DNA of 64,000 bases from Methanobacterium sp. BRmetb2 (GTDB taxonomy: Archaea; Methanobacteriota; Methanobacteria; Methanobacteriales; Methanobacteriaceae), in contig CP022705.1 of assembly GCA_003491285.1 (NCBI GenBank), forward strand, positions 310,001-374,000, given 5' to 3'. Below, one piece after another: positions 34,993 to 43,475 of this stretch. The translations under genes were made by a program, and so were the position numbers. Position 1 is the first letter of the stretch, and each line of letters opens with the position of its first letter. A model generated the notes under the pieces. That model saw only the letters and a list, made by a program, of their open reading frames with translations, ran no database searches and had not been told where the DNA came from.

Positions 34993-37098
34993 TTATTTTA
35001 CGTTTAATAAATCTTTCATCTCATCAATATTTATGGTTGGTTTTTTACATGCTCCTTCAGTACATATATATACCGTGGCTTTACCATTTAGTGGTTTTTT
35101 AAAGTTTAATGTTTCAGATATCTGTTTTAGATCATTTGAAAGTTTTCCTTCTTCTCTGAGGATAAGAACTTTATTAGGGAGGAAGTTGTTATAAATAATT
35201 TCCAGCATATCTGTTGTATCTTTGAATTTAGGATTTCCAGCTATCACTATTTCATATGATGGTCCTAATTTAAAATCTAATGCCATTAAAAGCTGTGTGT
35301 AGGCACTTGGTGATCTTTTAACCTTTTCAGAGAATGTTTTTTCAGTGGATACTGCCTTATCCACATATTCCAGATTTTCGGTTATAACTGCCAATTTCAG
35401 TAAATTAAGCATTTGAACTGAGTTTCCAGCAGGTATTGCACTGTCATAACTTTCTTTTTTTCGAACAAGTATCTCTTCAGCATCAGCACTGGTAAAATAG
35501 AATCCTCCAGTTTCTGAATCCCAGAACTGTTTAAGGAGGATTTCATTTAACTCCAGTGCCATCTTTAAATATTTTGATTTAAATGTGGTTTCAAACAATT
35601 CCAACAAGCCCCATATAAAAAAGGAGTAATCATCCAAATTTCCCATTCCTGTTGCTTCACCGTCACGGTAGCTGTGTATTAATCTACCGTCCTTTAACAT
35701 GTTCTCCAAGATGAAATCTGCAGCAGAAATTGCAGCTTCCCGGTACTCATCTGCTTTGAAGACTTGGGCACCTTTTGAAAGAGCAGCTATCATTAAGCCG
35801 TTCCAGTCAAGTAGTATTTTATCATCTTTGTGCGGGTGTATTCTGCTTTCCCGTGTCTTGAAAAGTTTTTGGCGTGTTTTTTCTATTTTTTTCTCTAATT
35901 CTTCTTGAGAAATATTCATTTTTTCTGCAATTTTTGATAGAGACATTTTCAGGTGCAAAATGTTGGTACCTGTCTTTTTAAGAGTTGACTCCTCCTTGAA
36001 ATTCCCTTCTCCTCTCACATTAAAGATACGGGACATCAACTCGGCATCTTCACCCAATACATCTATAAATTCATTTTTTGTCCACACGTAAAATTTTCCC
36101 TCTACTCCCTCACTATCTGCATCCTCTGCTGAGTAAAAACCTCCTTCATTGGATTGCATATCCCTCAAGACATATGTAAAAATTTCTTGGGCCGTTTTTT
36201 TGTACAGAGGATTTCGGGTTATTTGGAAAGCCTCAATATATGCTATGGCAATCATGGCTTGGTCATATAACATTTTTTCAAAATGTGGAACCAACCACTG
36301 AGGATCCACAGAATATCTATGAAAACCGTGTCCAATATGATCATATATTCCCCCATTTTTCATGGAACTTAAGGTTTTTTCCACCATTTCCAGTGCTTTT
36401 TGATCATCATACCTCATATGGTACCTTAAAAGGAACATCAGGTTGTGAGGTGATGGAAACTTCTGGATCATCCCAAATCCGCCGTAATTTTCATCATAAC
36501 TTTCCTGAAACATTGAATATGCCTTTTTAAGTATTGATTCATCCAGTTGATCTCCAGGAGATGTTAGCGATATTTCCTCTACAACATCAACAATTTTATC
36601 GGCAGATTTCAGGGCTTCTTCTGGATTTTTGGACCATAATTCCTTTATGTTTAGGGTTATATCTTTAAGACCGGTGCGACCGTATATGGTATCCTTGGGA
36701 ATGTATGTCCCAGCAAAAAAGGGTTTTTTATTTGGAGTCATAATAATAGAAAGGGGCCATCCTCCGGTTCCGGTAATTACCTGACAGACCGTCATGTACA
36801 CACTGTCAATATCTGGTCTCTCCTCCCTATCTACTTTAATAGATATAAAAGTTTCATTCATTAATTGAGCCACATCAGGGTCTTCGAATGATTCATGAGC
36901 CATGACATGACACCAGTGACAGGTAGAATATCCTATCGAAAGGAATATAGGTTTATTTTCATCTTTGGCTTTTTGGAATGCCTCTTCACTCCAAGGATAC
37001 CAGTCCACCGGGTTGTGTGCATGCTGTAATAGATAAGGATTTTTTTCTTTAATCAATTTATTGGTATATTCTGCTTCTTTTTCAGATTTTGGGGACAT
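34993..37098 (-). CDS. YyaL/DUF255 thioredoxin-domain protein
   Basis: This 701-residue protein has an N-terminal thioredoxin-like DUF255 domain (about 1-170), with SIGYSTCHWCHVMAHESFED as its cysteine motif. It is followed by a long six-hairpin-like domain of the N-acylglucosamine epimerase/glycosidase shape (YDHIGHGFHRYSVDPQW, PHFEKMLYDQAM, AEDADSEGVEGKFYVW). Its function is unknown across archaea and bacteria; a redox or sugar role has been suggested. Its stop is about 40 bases before the CopB start on the same strand. Confidence 0.9.
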   Translation of the reverse strand: MSPKSEKEAEYTNKLIKEKNPYLLQHAHNPVDWYPWSEEAFQKAKDENKPIFLSIGYSTCHWCHVMAHESFEDPDVAQLMNETFISIKVDREERPDIDSVYMTVCQVITGTGGWPLSIIMTPNKKPFFAGTYIPKDTIYGRTGLKDITLNIKELWSKNPEEALKSADKIVDVVEEISLTSPGDQLDESILKKAYSMFQESYDENYGGFGMIQKFPSPHNLMFLLRYHMRYDDQKALEMVEKTLSSMKNGGIYDHIGHGFHRYSVDPQWLVPHFEKMLYDQAMIAIAYIEAFQITRNPLYKKTAQEIFTYVLRDMQSNEGGFYSAEDADSEGVEGKFYVWTKNEFIDVLGEDAELMSRIFNVRGEGNFKEESTLKKTGTNILHLKMSLSKIAEKMNISQEELEKKIEKTRQKLFKTRESRIHPHKDDKILLDWNGLMIAALSKGAQVFKADEYREAAISAADFILENMLKDGRLIHSYRDGEATGMGNLDDYSFFIWGLLELFETTFKSKYLKMALELNEILLKQFWDSETGGFYFTSADAEEILVRKKESYDSAIPAGNSVQMLNLLKLAVITENLEYVDKAVSTEKTFSEKVKRSPSAYTQLLMALDFKLGPSYEIVIAGNPKFKDTTDMLEIIYNNFLPNKVLILREEGKLSNDLKQISETLNFKKPLNGKATVYICTEGACKKPTINIDEMKDLLNVK

Positions 37099-37442
37099 TT
37101 TTGTGCTCCTGCCAGATAAATAATTATTAAGAACTGATTTAAGACAATTTATAGGTTAAATAAAAGATTTATGGAATAATTTTTTAAAAAAAATAGAGAC
37201 ATTGTATCGGTTATTGGCTTAATTTGATAGAGTTATGCATTTATTTATCATTGGTAAATAATATAAAATTTATTATTATACATAAATTCAAAAGTTAAAA
37301 TGAGGATAGTAAAAAAAATAACTCTAAAAATAATATTAAAATAAAAATGGAAAATTGATATAATACATTATTTCAAATGATTTATGATAAAAAGTCAAAA
37401 AAATGAATTTATGATTTATGATAAAATTTCATGGTGATAGGG
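37099..37442. other. divergent intergenic region with a 16-base direct repeat
   Basis: This 344-base AT-rich spacer separates the YyaL gene from the DUF2121 gene. The only clear structure is two exact copies of ATGATTTATGATAAAA at 37377-37392 and 37411-37426, just before the DUF2121 gene. No small gene is evident. Confidence 0.5.
37377..37426 (+). repeat. 16-base direct repeat, two copies
   Basis: ATGATTTATGATAAAA occurs twice, exactly, with a period of 34 bases, ending 16 bases before the DUF2121 start. It may be an operator or a recent tandem duplication. Confidence 0.6.
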
Positions 37443-38372
37443 ATGAGCCTTATAATGACTTACATTGGCAGCCACGGATGTGTGATGATTGGTGACAAAC
37501 GGAGAATAGCTTTTTTTGGAGATAAAGAATTAATCCAAAAACTGGAAGAAGAACTATATTCGGGGAAGATTAAAAATGACGAAGAACTCTTAGAAAGATC
37601 CAAAAGCCTTGATGTTACAATTAAAGTAGTGGATGATGCTAAAAAGGTTAGAAGTTTAGGAGATGTGGTTGTTGGAGAAGTAAGATTCAAAACAACCTTC
37701 GAAACCCGACGAAAACGGATTTATGCCACCACCAACGGCTATGATATAGTGGAGCTTTTAGGATCAAAGATTGATAAAATTCAGAAGGGTGAAAGTTCTA
37801 TCATTGTCTTTGGAAATAAAATGACTAAAAAAATTGCCAACGACACCATCCGTGAAAACTGGAAACCCAAAACCAATTTGAAAGATATTGGAGAGTTATT
37901 TAAAGTTATTATGGAAGAGATTGCCCTTTTAACTCCTAGTATTAGTAAAGACTACGATTTTTTTGTTAAATCCAAGAATATGAACAATAATGAAGCTCAG
38001 AAGCTTCTTAGAGAGACTATTGTGAGGGATGTTAAATTACTGGAGAAATGGCGCAATAAACTGAAAGATGACCTTTTGGAGAAGGCCCGTAGTATCGAAA
38101 TGGCAAAAAAAATTATAATTGAAGGCCAAATAGGTCAAGTTAGTGGTATTAACGACGATAATATTGAGATTACTTTAAATAATGATATTGAGGCTCTGGA
38201 CATTGATTGGAATGTGGTGGCCCATACTGGTGAAAAGGTTTCTATGGGTATTAATGATCCCTCTCAGGTTAAAGAGGGGGACTTGGTAGTTATTGAAAAG
38301 GAAAACCTATGTATTAAAAGAACCAAATCACAATTAAAATGTGAAGTAATATTATGCAAAGCAGATGAATAG
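37443..38372 (+). CDS. DUF2121 family protein
   Basis: This 309-residue archaeal protein is known only as a DUF2121-type family. It opens MSLIMTYIGSHGCVMIGDKRRI, which resembles the N-terminal strand pair of Ntn/proteasome-like folds (a GDKR turn), but no catalytic residue can be claimed. The C-terminal third (GQIGQVSGINDDNIEITL, GDLVVIEKENLCIKR) looks like a small beta domain. The start ATG 37443 follows GGTGAT and is preferred over ATG 37431. It is found in methanogens; the role is unknown. The end of the gene carries the first copy of a 20-base repeat. Confidence 0.75.
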   Translation: MSLIMTYIGSHGCVMIGDKRRIAFFGDKELIQKLEEELYSGKIKNDEELLERSKSLDVTIKVVDDAKKVRSLGDVVVGEVRFKTTFETRRKRIYATTNGYDIVELLGSKIDKIQKGESSIIVFGNKMTKKIANDTIRENWKPKTNLKDIGELFKVIMEEIALLTPSISKDYDFFVKSKNMNNNEAQKLLRETIVRDVKLLEKWRNKLKDDLLEKARSIEMAKKIIIEGQIGQVSGINDDNIEITLNNDIEALDIDWNVVAHTGEKVSMGINDPSQVKEGDLVVIEKENLCIKRTKSQLKCEVILCKADE

Positions 38373-38422
38373 AGCAATTTACTGTGGAAAATACATAATT
38401 ACATTATGCAAAGCAGGTGAAT
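38351..38422 (+). repeat. 20-base direct repeat across the DUF2121/MBL junction
   Basis: The 20 bases ATTATGCAAAGCAGATGAAT (38351-38370) form the coding end of DUF2121. They recur with one change (A to G) at 38403-38422, just before the MBL gene. The second copy supplies the AGGTGA ribosome site for ATG 38425. Confidence 0.7.
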
Positions 38423-38424
38423 GG

Positions 38425-39226
38425 ATGAAGTTAATTTTTTTAGGAAGTGGTGGCGGACGCTTTCGCGACCATTACTCAGAAGCGAATGACCGGCGGATTT
38501 AGAATAGAAGGGATTGATAATAAAAATCTCCACATAGATCCTGGTCCTGGAGCACTGGTTAGAACTTATCAGTTTGGATTAAATCCAATAAAAACAGACG
38601 CAATTCTGGTTTCTCACTCCCACACTGACCACTACAGCGATTCAGAAGTTATGATAGAAGCTATGACCCGCGGTGTAACCCGAAAAAAGGGTGCTGTTTT
38701 TGGTAGTTTAAGTGTTATTGAAGGTTTTAAACATTGGGGACCCTGTATATCTAAGTATCATCTTAGCAAACCCGAAGTGACTATTTTAGGTGCTAATAAA
38801 ACCCGTAACCTGGGAAATATAAAGATTAAAGGAACTAAAACTGTCCATGGAGATCCAACAGGAGTGGGTTTCCAGCTGCAGACTGAAGATTTAACTATTT
38901 CCTATACTTCAGATACAGAATACTTTGAAAAGTTACATGATTATCATAGTGGTGCAGATATATTAATTGCCAGTGTTATCAGACCATCTAATGAAAGAAT
39001 TCGTGGCCATATGTGTACCGAAGATTTCATTAAACTGGTAGATGAAGTATCACCTAAACTTGCTATTATGACTCATCTGGGAATGAAGATGGTAATGAAC
39101 AATGCTGATGGGGAAGCAGAAATAGTAAAACAAAAAACCGGTGTTAACACTATTGCTGCAAGTGACGGATTAAAAATTGATTTAGATGCCTACATTTCCA
39201 AACAACAAACTTTAGACGCATTTTAA
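38425..39226 (+). CDS. metallo-beta-lactamase fold hydrolase with apparent frameshift
   Basis: This MBL-fold hydrolase has SHSHTDHYSDSEV as its metal motif, YTSDTEYFE, and THLGMKM near the C terminus. Homologues of this kind open with a LIFLG-GGG-RF strand followed by a basic TGG segment. Here ATG 38425, after AGGTGA, reads MKLIFLGSGGGRF and then runs into a stop. The frame that continues the protein (ATITQKRMTGGFRIEG) is one base off. An extra C at about 38464 explains this. The downstream frame is open from GTG 38447, but without the first strand. The gene is therefore either inactivated, wrongly sequenced, or uses a late start. Confidence 0.75.
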
Positions 39227-39319
39227 ATTATTCAGATTTGATGAAAAAAACTTTTAAATAAATTGATTACAAATTTTTAAACTAAAAACAAACCTTATTT
39301 AAAATAAAAATATATATTT

Positions 39320-39392
39320 GCCCTGGTAGCTTAGTCGGTAGAGCGCGGGATTCGTAATCCCGAGGTCGCGGGTTCAATTCCCGCCCAGGGCT
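39320..39392 (+). tRNA. tRNA-Thr (anticodon CGT)
   Basis: The acceptor GCCCTGG pairs with CCAGGGC, the anticodon stem CGGGA/TCCCG holds the loop TTCGTAA, giving CGT, and the T arm is GCGGG-TTCAATT-CCCGC. The discriminator is T, as in archaeal threonine tRNAs. CCA is not encoded. Confidence 0.95.
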
Positions 39393-39412
39393 TTATAAAT
39401 GTTAATCTCTTT

Positions 39413-39565
39413 TTATATTTCTAATATCTCATCAACCACCATTTTACCCCCACAAGCACAGGAATTTATAAGATCACCTACTAAATAGGGTGGACGGTTC
39501 CCAGAAACTTCAAATTCTTCTTCTTCATTGCATAAACTACAACTGGCTTTTACAATCCATTCCAT
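39413..39565 (-). CDS. 50-residue zinc-ribbon-like mini-protein
   Basis: This is a complete small gene with ATG, 50 codons and TAA, preceded by AAGGTG 5 bases before the ATG. The protein starts MEWIVKASCSLCNEEEEFEV and ends in DLINSCACGGKMVVDEILEI, so CSLC and CAC form two metal-binding knuckles about 28 residues apart. It lies between tRNA-Thr and aroC on the aroC strand, but after a gap of about 40 bases downstream of aroC's end. The function is unknown; similar mini-ribbons occur in methanogens. Confidence 0.7.
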   Translation of the reverse strand: MEWIVKASCSLCNEEEEFEVSGNRPPYLVGDLINSCACGGKMVVDEILEI

Positions 39566-39607
39566 ATAAACACCTTCTCTGGTAAATTAATAGATAAATG
39601 ACTATTT

Positions 39608-40705
39608 TTACACGTCTAATTTAGAGGGGTGTATGAAACCTCCCCTTATTAAATGATCCGCTAATATAATAGCAACTGAAGCCTCGGCAACACTGGTTAC
39701 CCTAGGACATATGCAAGGATCATGACGTCCTTTGATTTCTATTTCAACATCTTCCATTTTAGTAAGATCAACAGTTTTTTGAATCTTGGATATAGATGGT
39801 GTGGGTTTAACTGCCATTCTAACCATTATAGGCATTCCATTAGATATACCACCTAATATTCCTCCAGCCTGGTTGGTTGTTGTTCTTATTCCATTTTTAG
39901 ATACGTAGTATTCATCGTTCACCCCGTAGGCAGTAAGGGTGGAAACTTCAAATCCTGCTCCAATTTCAACTCCTTTAACCGATCCAATAGACATTAATGC
40001 CTTGGCTAGATCTCCATCTAATTTATCGAAAACTGGTTCACCCATACCTGCTGGTGGATTTAAAACCACAGTTTCTACAATCCCACCTATTGAATCTCCT
40101 TCATCTCTAACTTTTAGAATTAATTCCTCCATTTTTCTAGCGGCAAAAGGATCAGCGCATCTTACTGGATTTTCTTTTATTTTTAATTCTATCTGGTTAA
40201 TGTTCACTATATCAGCTTTTATATCGCCAATTTGAGTAACATGGGATATTACTTTTATGTCATGTGATTTTAGGAGCTTTTTTGCTACTGCTCCCCCTAT
40301 GACCTGGCCGATTGTGGTTCTTCCACTTCCACGGCCTCCTCCACGATAATCGTAATGTCCATATTTATTGATCCAGCAAAAGTCGCCGTGTCCTGGTCTT
40401 GGTTTGTCCTTTAATGATTCATAAACTGATGAATCCACGTCTTTATTAAATACCACAGCTGCAATTGGGGTTCCATCAGTTTTTCCATGGAATACTCCAG
40501 ATAAAAGTTGTACTTGGTCAGTTTCACCTCTGGAGGTGGTTATATCACTGGTACCTGGCCTTCTTTTATCAAGTTCATTCTGTATATCTGTGCTGGATAA
40601 TTCCAGACCTGCTGGACATCCATCAACCACGGCACCAAGTGCTGTGCCATGGCTTGAACCAAAAGTTGTAACCTTAAATATCTGGCCGATTGTATTTCCT
40701 GACAT
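39608..40705 (-). CDS. aroC: chorismate synthase
   Basis: This enzyme makes chorismate from EPSP using reduced FMN. The signatures are GSSHGTALGAVVDGCPAGL at the start, RRPGTSDITTSRGETDQVQLLSGVF, GHGDFCWINKYGHYDYRGGGRGSGRTT, and GRHDPCICPRVTSVAEAS near the C terminus. The length of 365 residues is usual. GGGG lies before the ATG. AroA, the preceding step, is elsewhere in the window. Confidence 0.97.
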   Translation of the reverse strand: MSGNTIGQIFKVTTFGSSHGTALGAVVDGCPAGLELSSTDIQNELDKRRPGTSDITTSRGETDQVQLLSGVFHGKTDGTPIAAVVFNKDVDSSVYESLKDKPRPGHGDFCWINKYGHYDYRGGGRGSGRTTIGQVIGGAVAKKLLKSHDIKVISHVTQIGDIKADIVNINQIELKIKENPVRCADPFAARKMEELILKVRDEGDSIGGIVETVVLNPPAGMGEPVFDKLDGDLAKALMSIGSVKGVEIGAGFEVSTLTAYGVNDEYYVSKNGIRTTTNQAGGILGGISNGMPIMVRMAVKPTPSISKIQKTVDLTKMEDVEIEIKGRHDPCICPRVTSVAEASVAIILADHLIRGGFIHPSKLDV

Positions 40706-41164
40706 GGATCAATTCCCCATTGGGCATTTAAATTTTATTTTATAAACATAATTTAACTATATTATGCTATAATATCTAGCTTTACTTTTATTAATAGATA
40801 ACAAATAACAAAAAAATACATTCCAGTTTTAACGTTTTTAAAAAAACCCATTTTTGATCGACCATAAAATGGAATGCCCATTTTTAGCCCAAAATAGGAT
40901 TATATCTATCATTTTTTTGCATGAACAATACAATGAGTACCATTTACTCTGGAAATAATATTTCCCTTTTCATCTTTGAAAAATTCATTTTCTAAATCTT
41001 CAAAGTCTAAATTTTAAACTAAAGTTAAATCATAATTTATCCTCTTTAAATTTCTAATCACTATTTAACAAATTATAACCTGAGGTAAATCTGATCCGCT
41101 TATCAATCAATATTCAGTTATTTTAGTTAATTAAAACCAATATCAACACAAAAGACTCAATTTT
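40706..41164. other. intergenic region with a gene remnant
   Basis: This 459-base spacer lies between aroC and the SnoaL-like gene, both on the minus strand. It contains an inverted repeat CCATTTT...AAAATGG near 40848-40872, and a short coding-like stretch without a start at 40909-41013 described separately. The rest is AT-rich with nothing to report. Confidence 0.5.
40909..41013 (-). pseudogene. possible remnant of a small protein gene
   Basis: On the minus strand 34 codons read NLDFEDLENEFFKDEKGN followed by IISRVNGTHCIVHAKK and a TGA. The mix of acidic and basic residues looks like the tail of a real protein. An in-frame TAA precedes it directly and no ATG, GTG or TTG with a ribosome site is present. 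It may be the end of a decayed gene, or chance. Confidence 0.25.
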
Positions 41165-41548
41165 TCAATTAATGTCTTCAATAAGGATTATTTTATCATC
41201 CTCAAATTTGAAAATTGATTTACCTTCTATTTTAATAGTTTCTCCAGCTTTAGGTCCATCAGGAATATCCATGGCTAGTACTCCAGTGAAGTCTATTTTA
41301 TTTTCTAGCTGGTTGCCTTCAATTTTCTGTTGGATTATTTTCATTTCCCTTTTTTTGAAGAGGTCTACTGCTTTTTCAGCCTGAGTTTTGAGGTTTTCTT
41401 TTCCTTGAATCCTAAGGTTGACTTGGCCCTGAGCAATGTTTTTAAATTCAACATCATCATGAATGTGTTTAATCATTTCTTCCACGTCAAAATCATTATA
41501 AGCACGGATATATTTATCAACGATTTCTTTCATACCTTTTTCATCCAT
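41165..41548 (-). CDS. SnoaL/NTF2-like domain protein
   Basis: This 127-residue protein has a cone-shaped NTF2-like fold pattern: VDKYIRAYNDFDVEEMIKHIHDDVEFKNIAQ at the start and GKSIFKFEDDKIILIEDI at the end. These folds serve as small enzymes or ligand-binding proteins, and no catalytic residues point to one activity. GGGGATAG precedes the ATG. It is divergent from the MagIII-like glycosylase gene. Confidence 0.75.
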   Translation of the reverse strand: MDEKGMKEIVDKYIRAYNDFDVEEMIKHIHDDVEFKNIAQGQVNLRIQGKENLKTQAEKAVDLFKKREMKIIQQKIEGNQLENKIDFTGVLAMDIPDGPKAGETIKIEGKSIFKFEDDKIILIEDIN

Positions 41549-41679
41549 AATAACTATCCCCTTGACCTTATCCTAATTTGTATCATAAATCTTCTTAAAT
41601 TTATACTAAAAGCTTGCTAATTTTACCTTCTATTTATTTTGTATAATTTTATATAGATTTCAATTGCTATTTATTAATT

Positions 41680-42384
41680 ATGAGTAAACCTAATAATCAG
41701 ATACGATTGATCTATCATGAACTGTTCAATCTTTACGGACCCCAGGGGTGGTGGCCCTTACTGAATCACCATGATTCTAAGGTGGATAAATCTGGAAGTT
41801 TGAAAGGTTATCATCCTGGAAATTATGATCTACCATGTGCTACCAACGAAGTTTATGAGGTGATCTTGGGCTCAATTTTAACCCAGAATACATCCTGGCT
41901 CCAGGCTGAAAAGGCTCTTTTGAATTTGAATGGATTAAATGTTATAAAACCTGGCCGATTCATGGAACTGGATCAAGAAAGCCTAAAATCGCTGATTAAA
42001 TGTGCTGGATTTTTAAATCAAAAAGCTGTATATCTAAAGGAAATTACCAAATTTTTTTTATCATTAAAGGGCAGAACGCCCACAAGAAAAGAGTTACTTG
42101 AGGTTAAGGGGGTTGGAAATGAAACTGCAGATTCAATACTCCTTTATGCTTATAAACAGCCAGAATTTGTGGTTGATGCTTACACAAAACGTATATTTTC
42201 ACATTTAGGATTGGTGGATGAGAATGTGAAATATATGGATTTAAAGGAATTATTTGAATCCAGCCTACCTAAAGATATGGCAGTTTACAATGAGTACCAT
42301 GCTTTAATAGTGGAACATGCTAAAAGATATTATCAGAAAAAACCTTATGGAGAAAATGATCCCCTCCAAAATTTGTTGAAATAA
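41680..42384 (+). CDS. HhH-GPD DNA glycosylase, MagIII/COG2231 type
   Basis: This 234-residue member of the endonuclease III superfamily has the hairpin VKGVGNETADSILLY (about 142-156), with Glu in the place of Nth's catalytic Lys, and the catalytic aspartate in FVVDAYTKRIF. This pattern fits monofunctional glycosylases such as 3-methyladenine DNA glycosylase III. The C-terminal iron-sulphur loop has lost all cysteines (AKRYYQKKPYGENDPL), so no cluster can form. No ribosome site precedes the ATG, so the mRNA may be leaderless. The damage it recognises is not shown. Confidence 0.82.
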   Translation: MSKPNNQIRLIYHELFNLYGPQGWWPLLNHHDSKVDKSGSLKGYHPGNYDLPCATNEVYEVILGSILTQNTSWLQAEKALLNLNGLNVIKPGRFMELDQESLKSLIKCAGFLNQKAVYLKEITKFFLSLKGRTPTRKELLEVKGVGNETADSILLYAYKQPEFVVDAYTKRIFSHLGLVDENVKYMDLKELFESSLPKDMAVYNEYHALIVEHAKRYYQKKPYGENDPLQNLLK

Positions 42385-42484
42385 TTAAAAAATTAACTTA
42401 TTTATAAAAAAAGTTCTAATTAAATAAAATTATTCTTCTAAAAAAATTTATTAATTGGCTTTGAATAAATTATTTGGTGGTAAA

Positions 42485-43453
42485 ATGCAGTTTCCAATCA
42501 CAAGAATGAGAAGACTTAGAAAAAATGCTCAAATAAGAAAAATTTTAAGTGAAACAAGTTTAAATGCAGAAAATTTCATATATCCCATGTTCATTAAGGA
42601 AGAACTAAAAGATGGAGAAAAAGAGGCTATAAAAACCATGCCTGGCCAGTACAGATATTCTCTAAACGATGCGATGGAGGAAGCAAAAAAACTGGAAGAT
42701 ATGGGTCTGTGTTCTGTCTTACTATTTGGAATGCCCAGTAAAAAGGATGAATTTGGTTCCCAAGCATATGACGAAGAGGGAATAGTTCAGCAAGCTGTGG
42801 GCCTTTTTAGGGATGAAACTGATCTGGTGATTGTAACTGATGTGTGTATGTGCCAGTACACTTCCCATGGCCACTGCGGAATTGTGGAAGAAGATGTGAT
42901 CCTAAATGATGAAACACTGGATTATCTATCCCAAATTGCACTAAGTCATGCCGAAGCAGGTGCAGATATTGTAGCACCTTCAGATATGATGGATGGCCGG
43001 GTGATGGCCATAAGAGAAATTCTGGATGAATACGGATTTTATGATACCCTGATCATGTCTTATGCTGCCAAGTATGCTTCTTCATTCTACGCACCCTTTA
43101 GAGATGCAGTAAGTTCAGCTCCGTCATTTGGTGACCGAAAAACATACCAAATGAACCCTGCCAATTCTATCGAAGCTTTAAGAGAAGCTGAAATGGACAT
43201 AGTCGAAGGGGCAGATATAATAATGGTAAAACCCGCCCTGGCCTACCTGGACATAATTAAAGACATTAAAACCGAATTTAATATTCCAACTGCCGCTTAC
43301 CAAGTAAGTGGAGAATACTCCATGCTAAAAGCAGGTATTGAAGCCGGATACTTGACTGAAGATTCCATCTTAGAATCATTGCTGTCCATTAAAAGGGCTG
43401 GTGCAGACCTAATAATATCCCATTTCGCCCCTTATTTCCTGGGGAAAGGATAA
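42485..43453 (+). CDS. hemB: porphobilinogen synthase (delta-aminolevulinic acid dehydratase)
   Basis: This enzyme condenses two 5-aminolevulinate molecules; in a methanogen the product leads to F430, cobamides and haem-like tetrapyrroles. Catalytic lysines are K196 (MSYAAKYAS) and K249 (MVKPALAYLD). The zinc cysteines C121, C123 and C131 (DVCMCQYTSHGHCG) are present, so it is a zinc-dependent type. GGTGG before ATG 42485 sets the start; a TTG upstream is open but less likely. The CitG-like gene follows 22 bases later. Confidence 0.95.
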   Translation: MQFPITRMRRLRKNAQIRKILSETSLNAENFIYPMFIKEELKDGEKEAIKTMPGQYRYSLNDAMEEAKKLEDMGLCSVLLFGMPSKKDEFGSQAYDEEGIVQQAVGLFRDETDLVIVTDVCMCQYTSHGHCGIVEEDVILNDETLDYLSQIALSHAEAGADIVAPSDMMDGRVMAIREILDEYGFYDTLIMSYAAKYASSFYAPFRDAVSSAPSFGDRKTYQMNPANSIEALREAEMDIVEGADIIMVKPALAYLDIIKDIKTEFNIPTAAYQVSGEYSMLKAGIEAGYLTEDSILESLLSIKRAGADLIISHFAPYFLGKG

Positions 43454-43475
43454 TATTAATAATTAGAGGAAAATA

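Noticed and set aside
40848..40872. Inverted repeat CCATTTT/AAAATGG as aroC promoter operator or terminator
   Set aside because: It is AT-rich, only seven pairs and not placed at a gene end; chance is likely.
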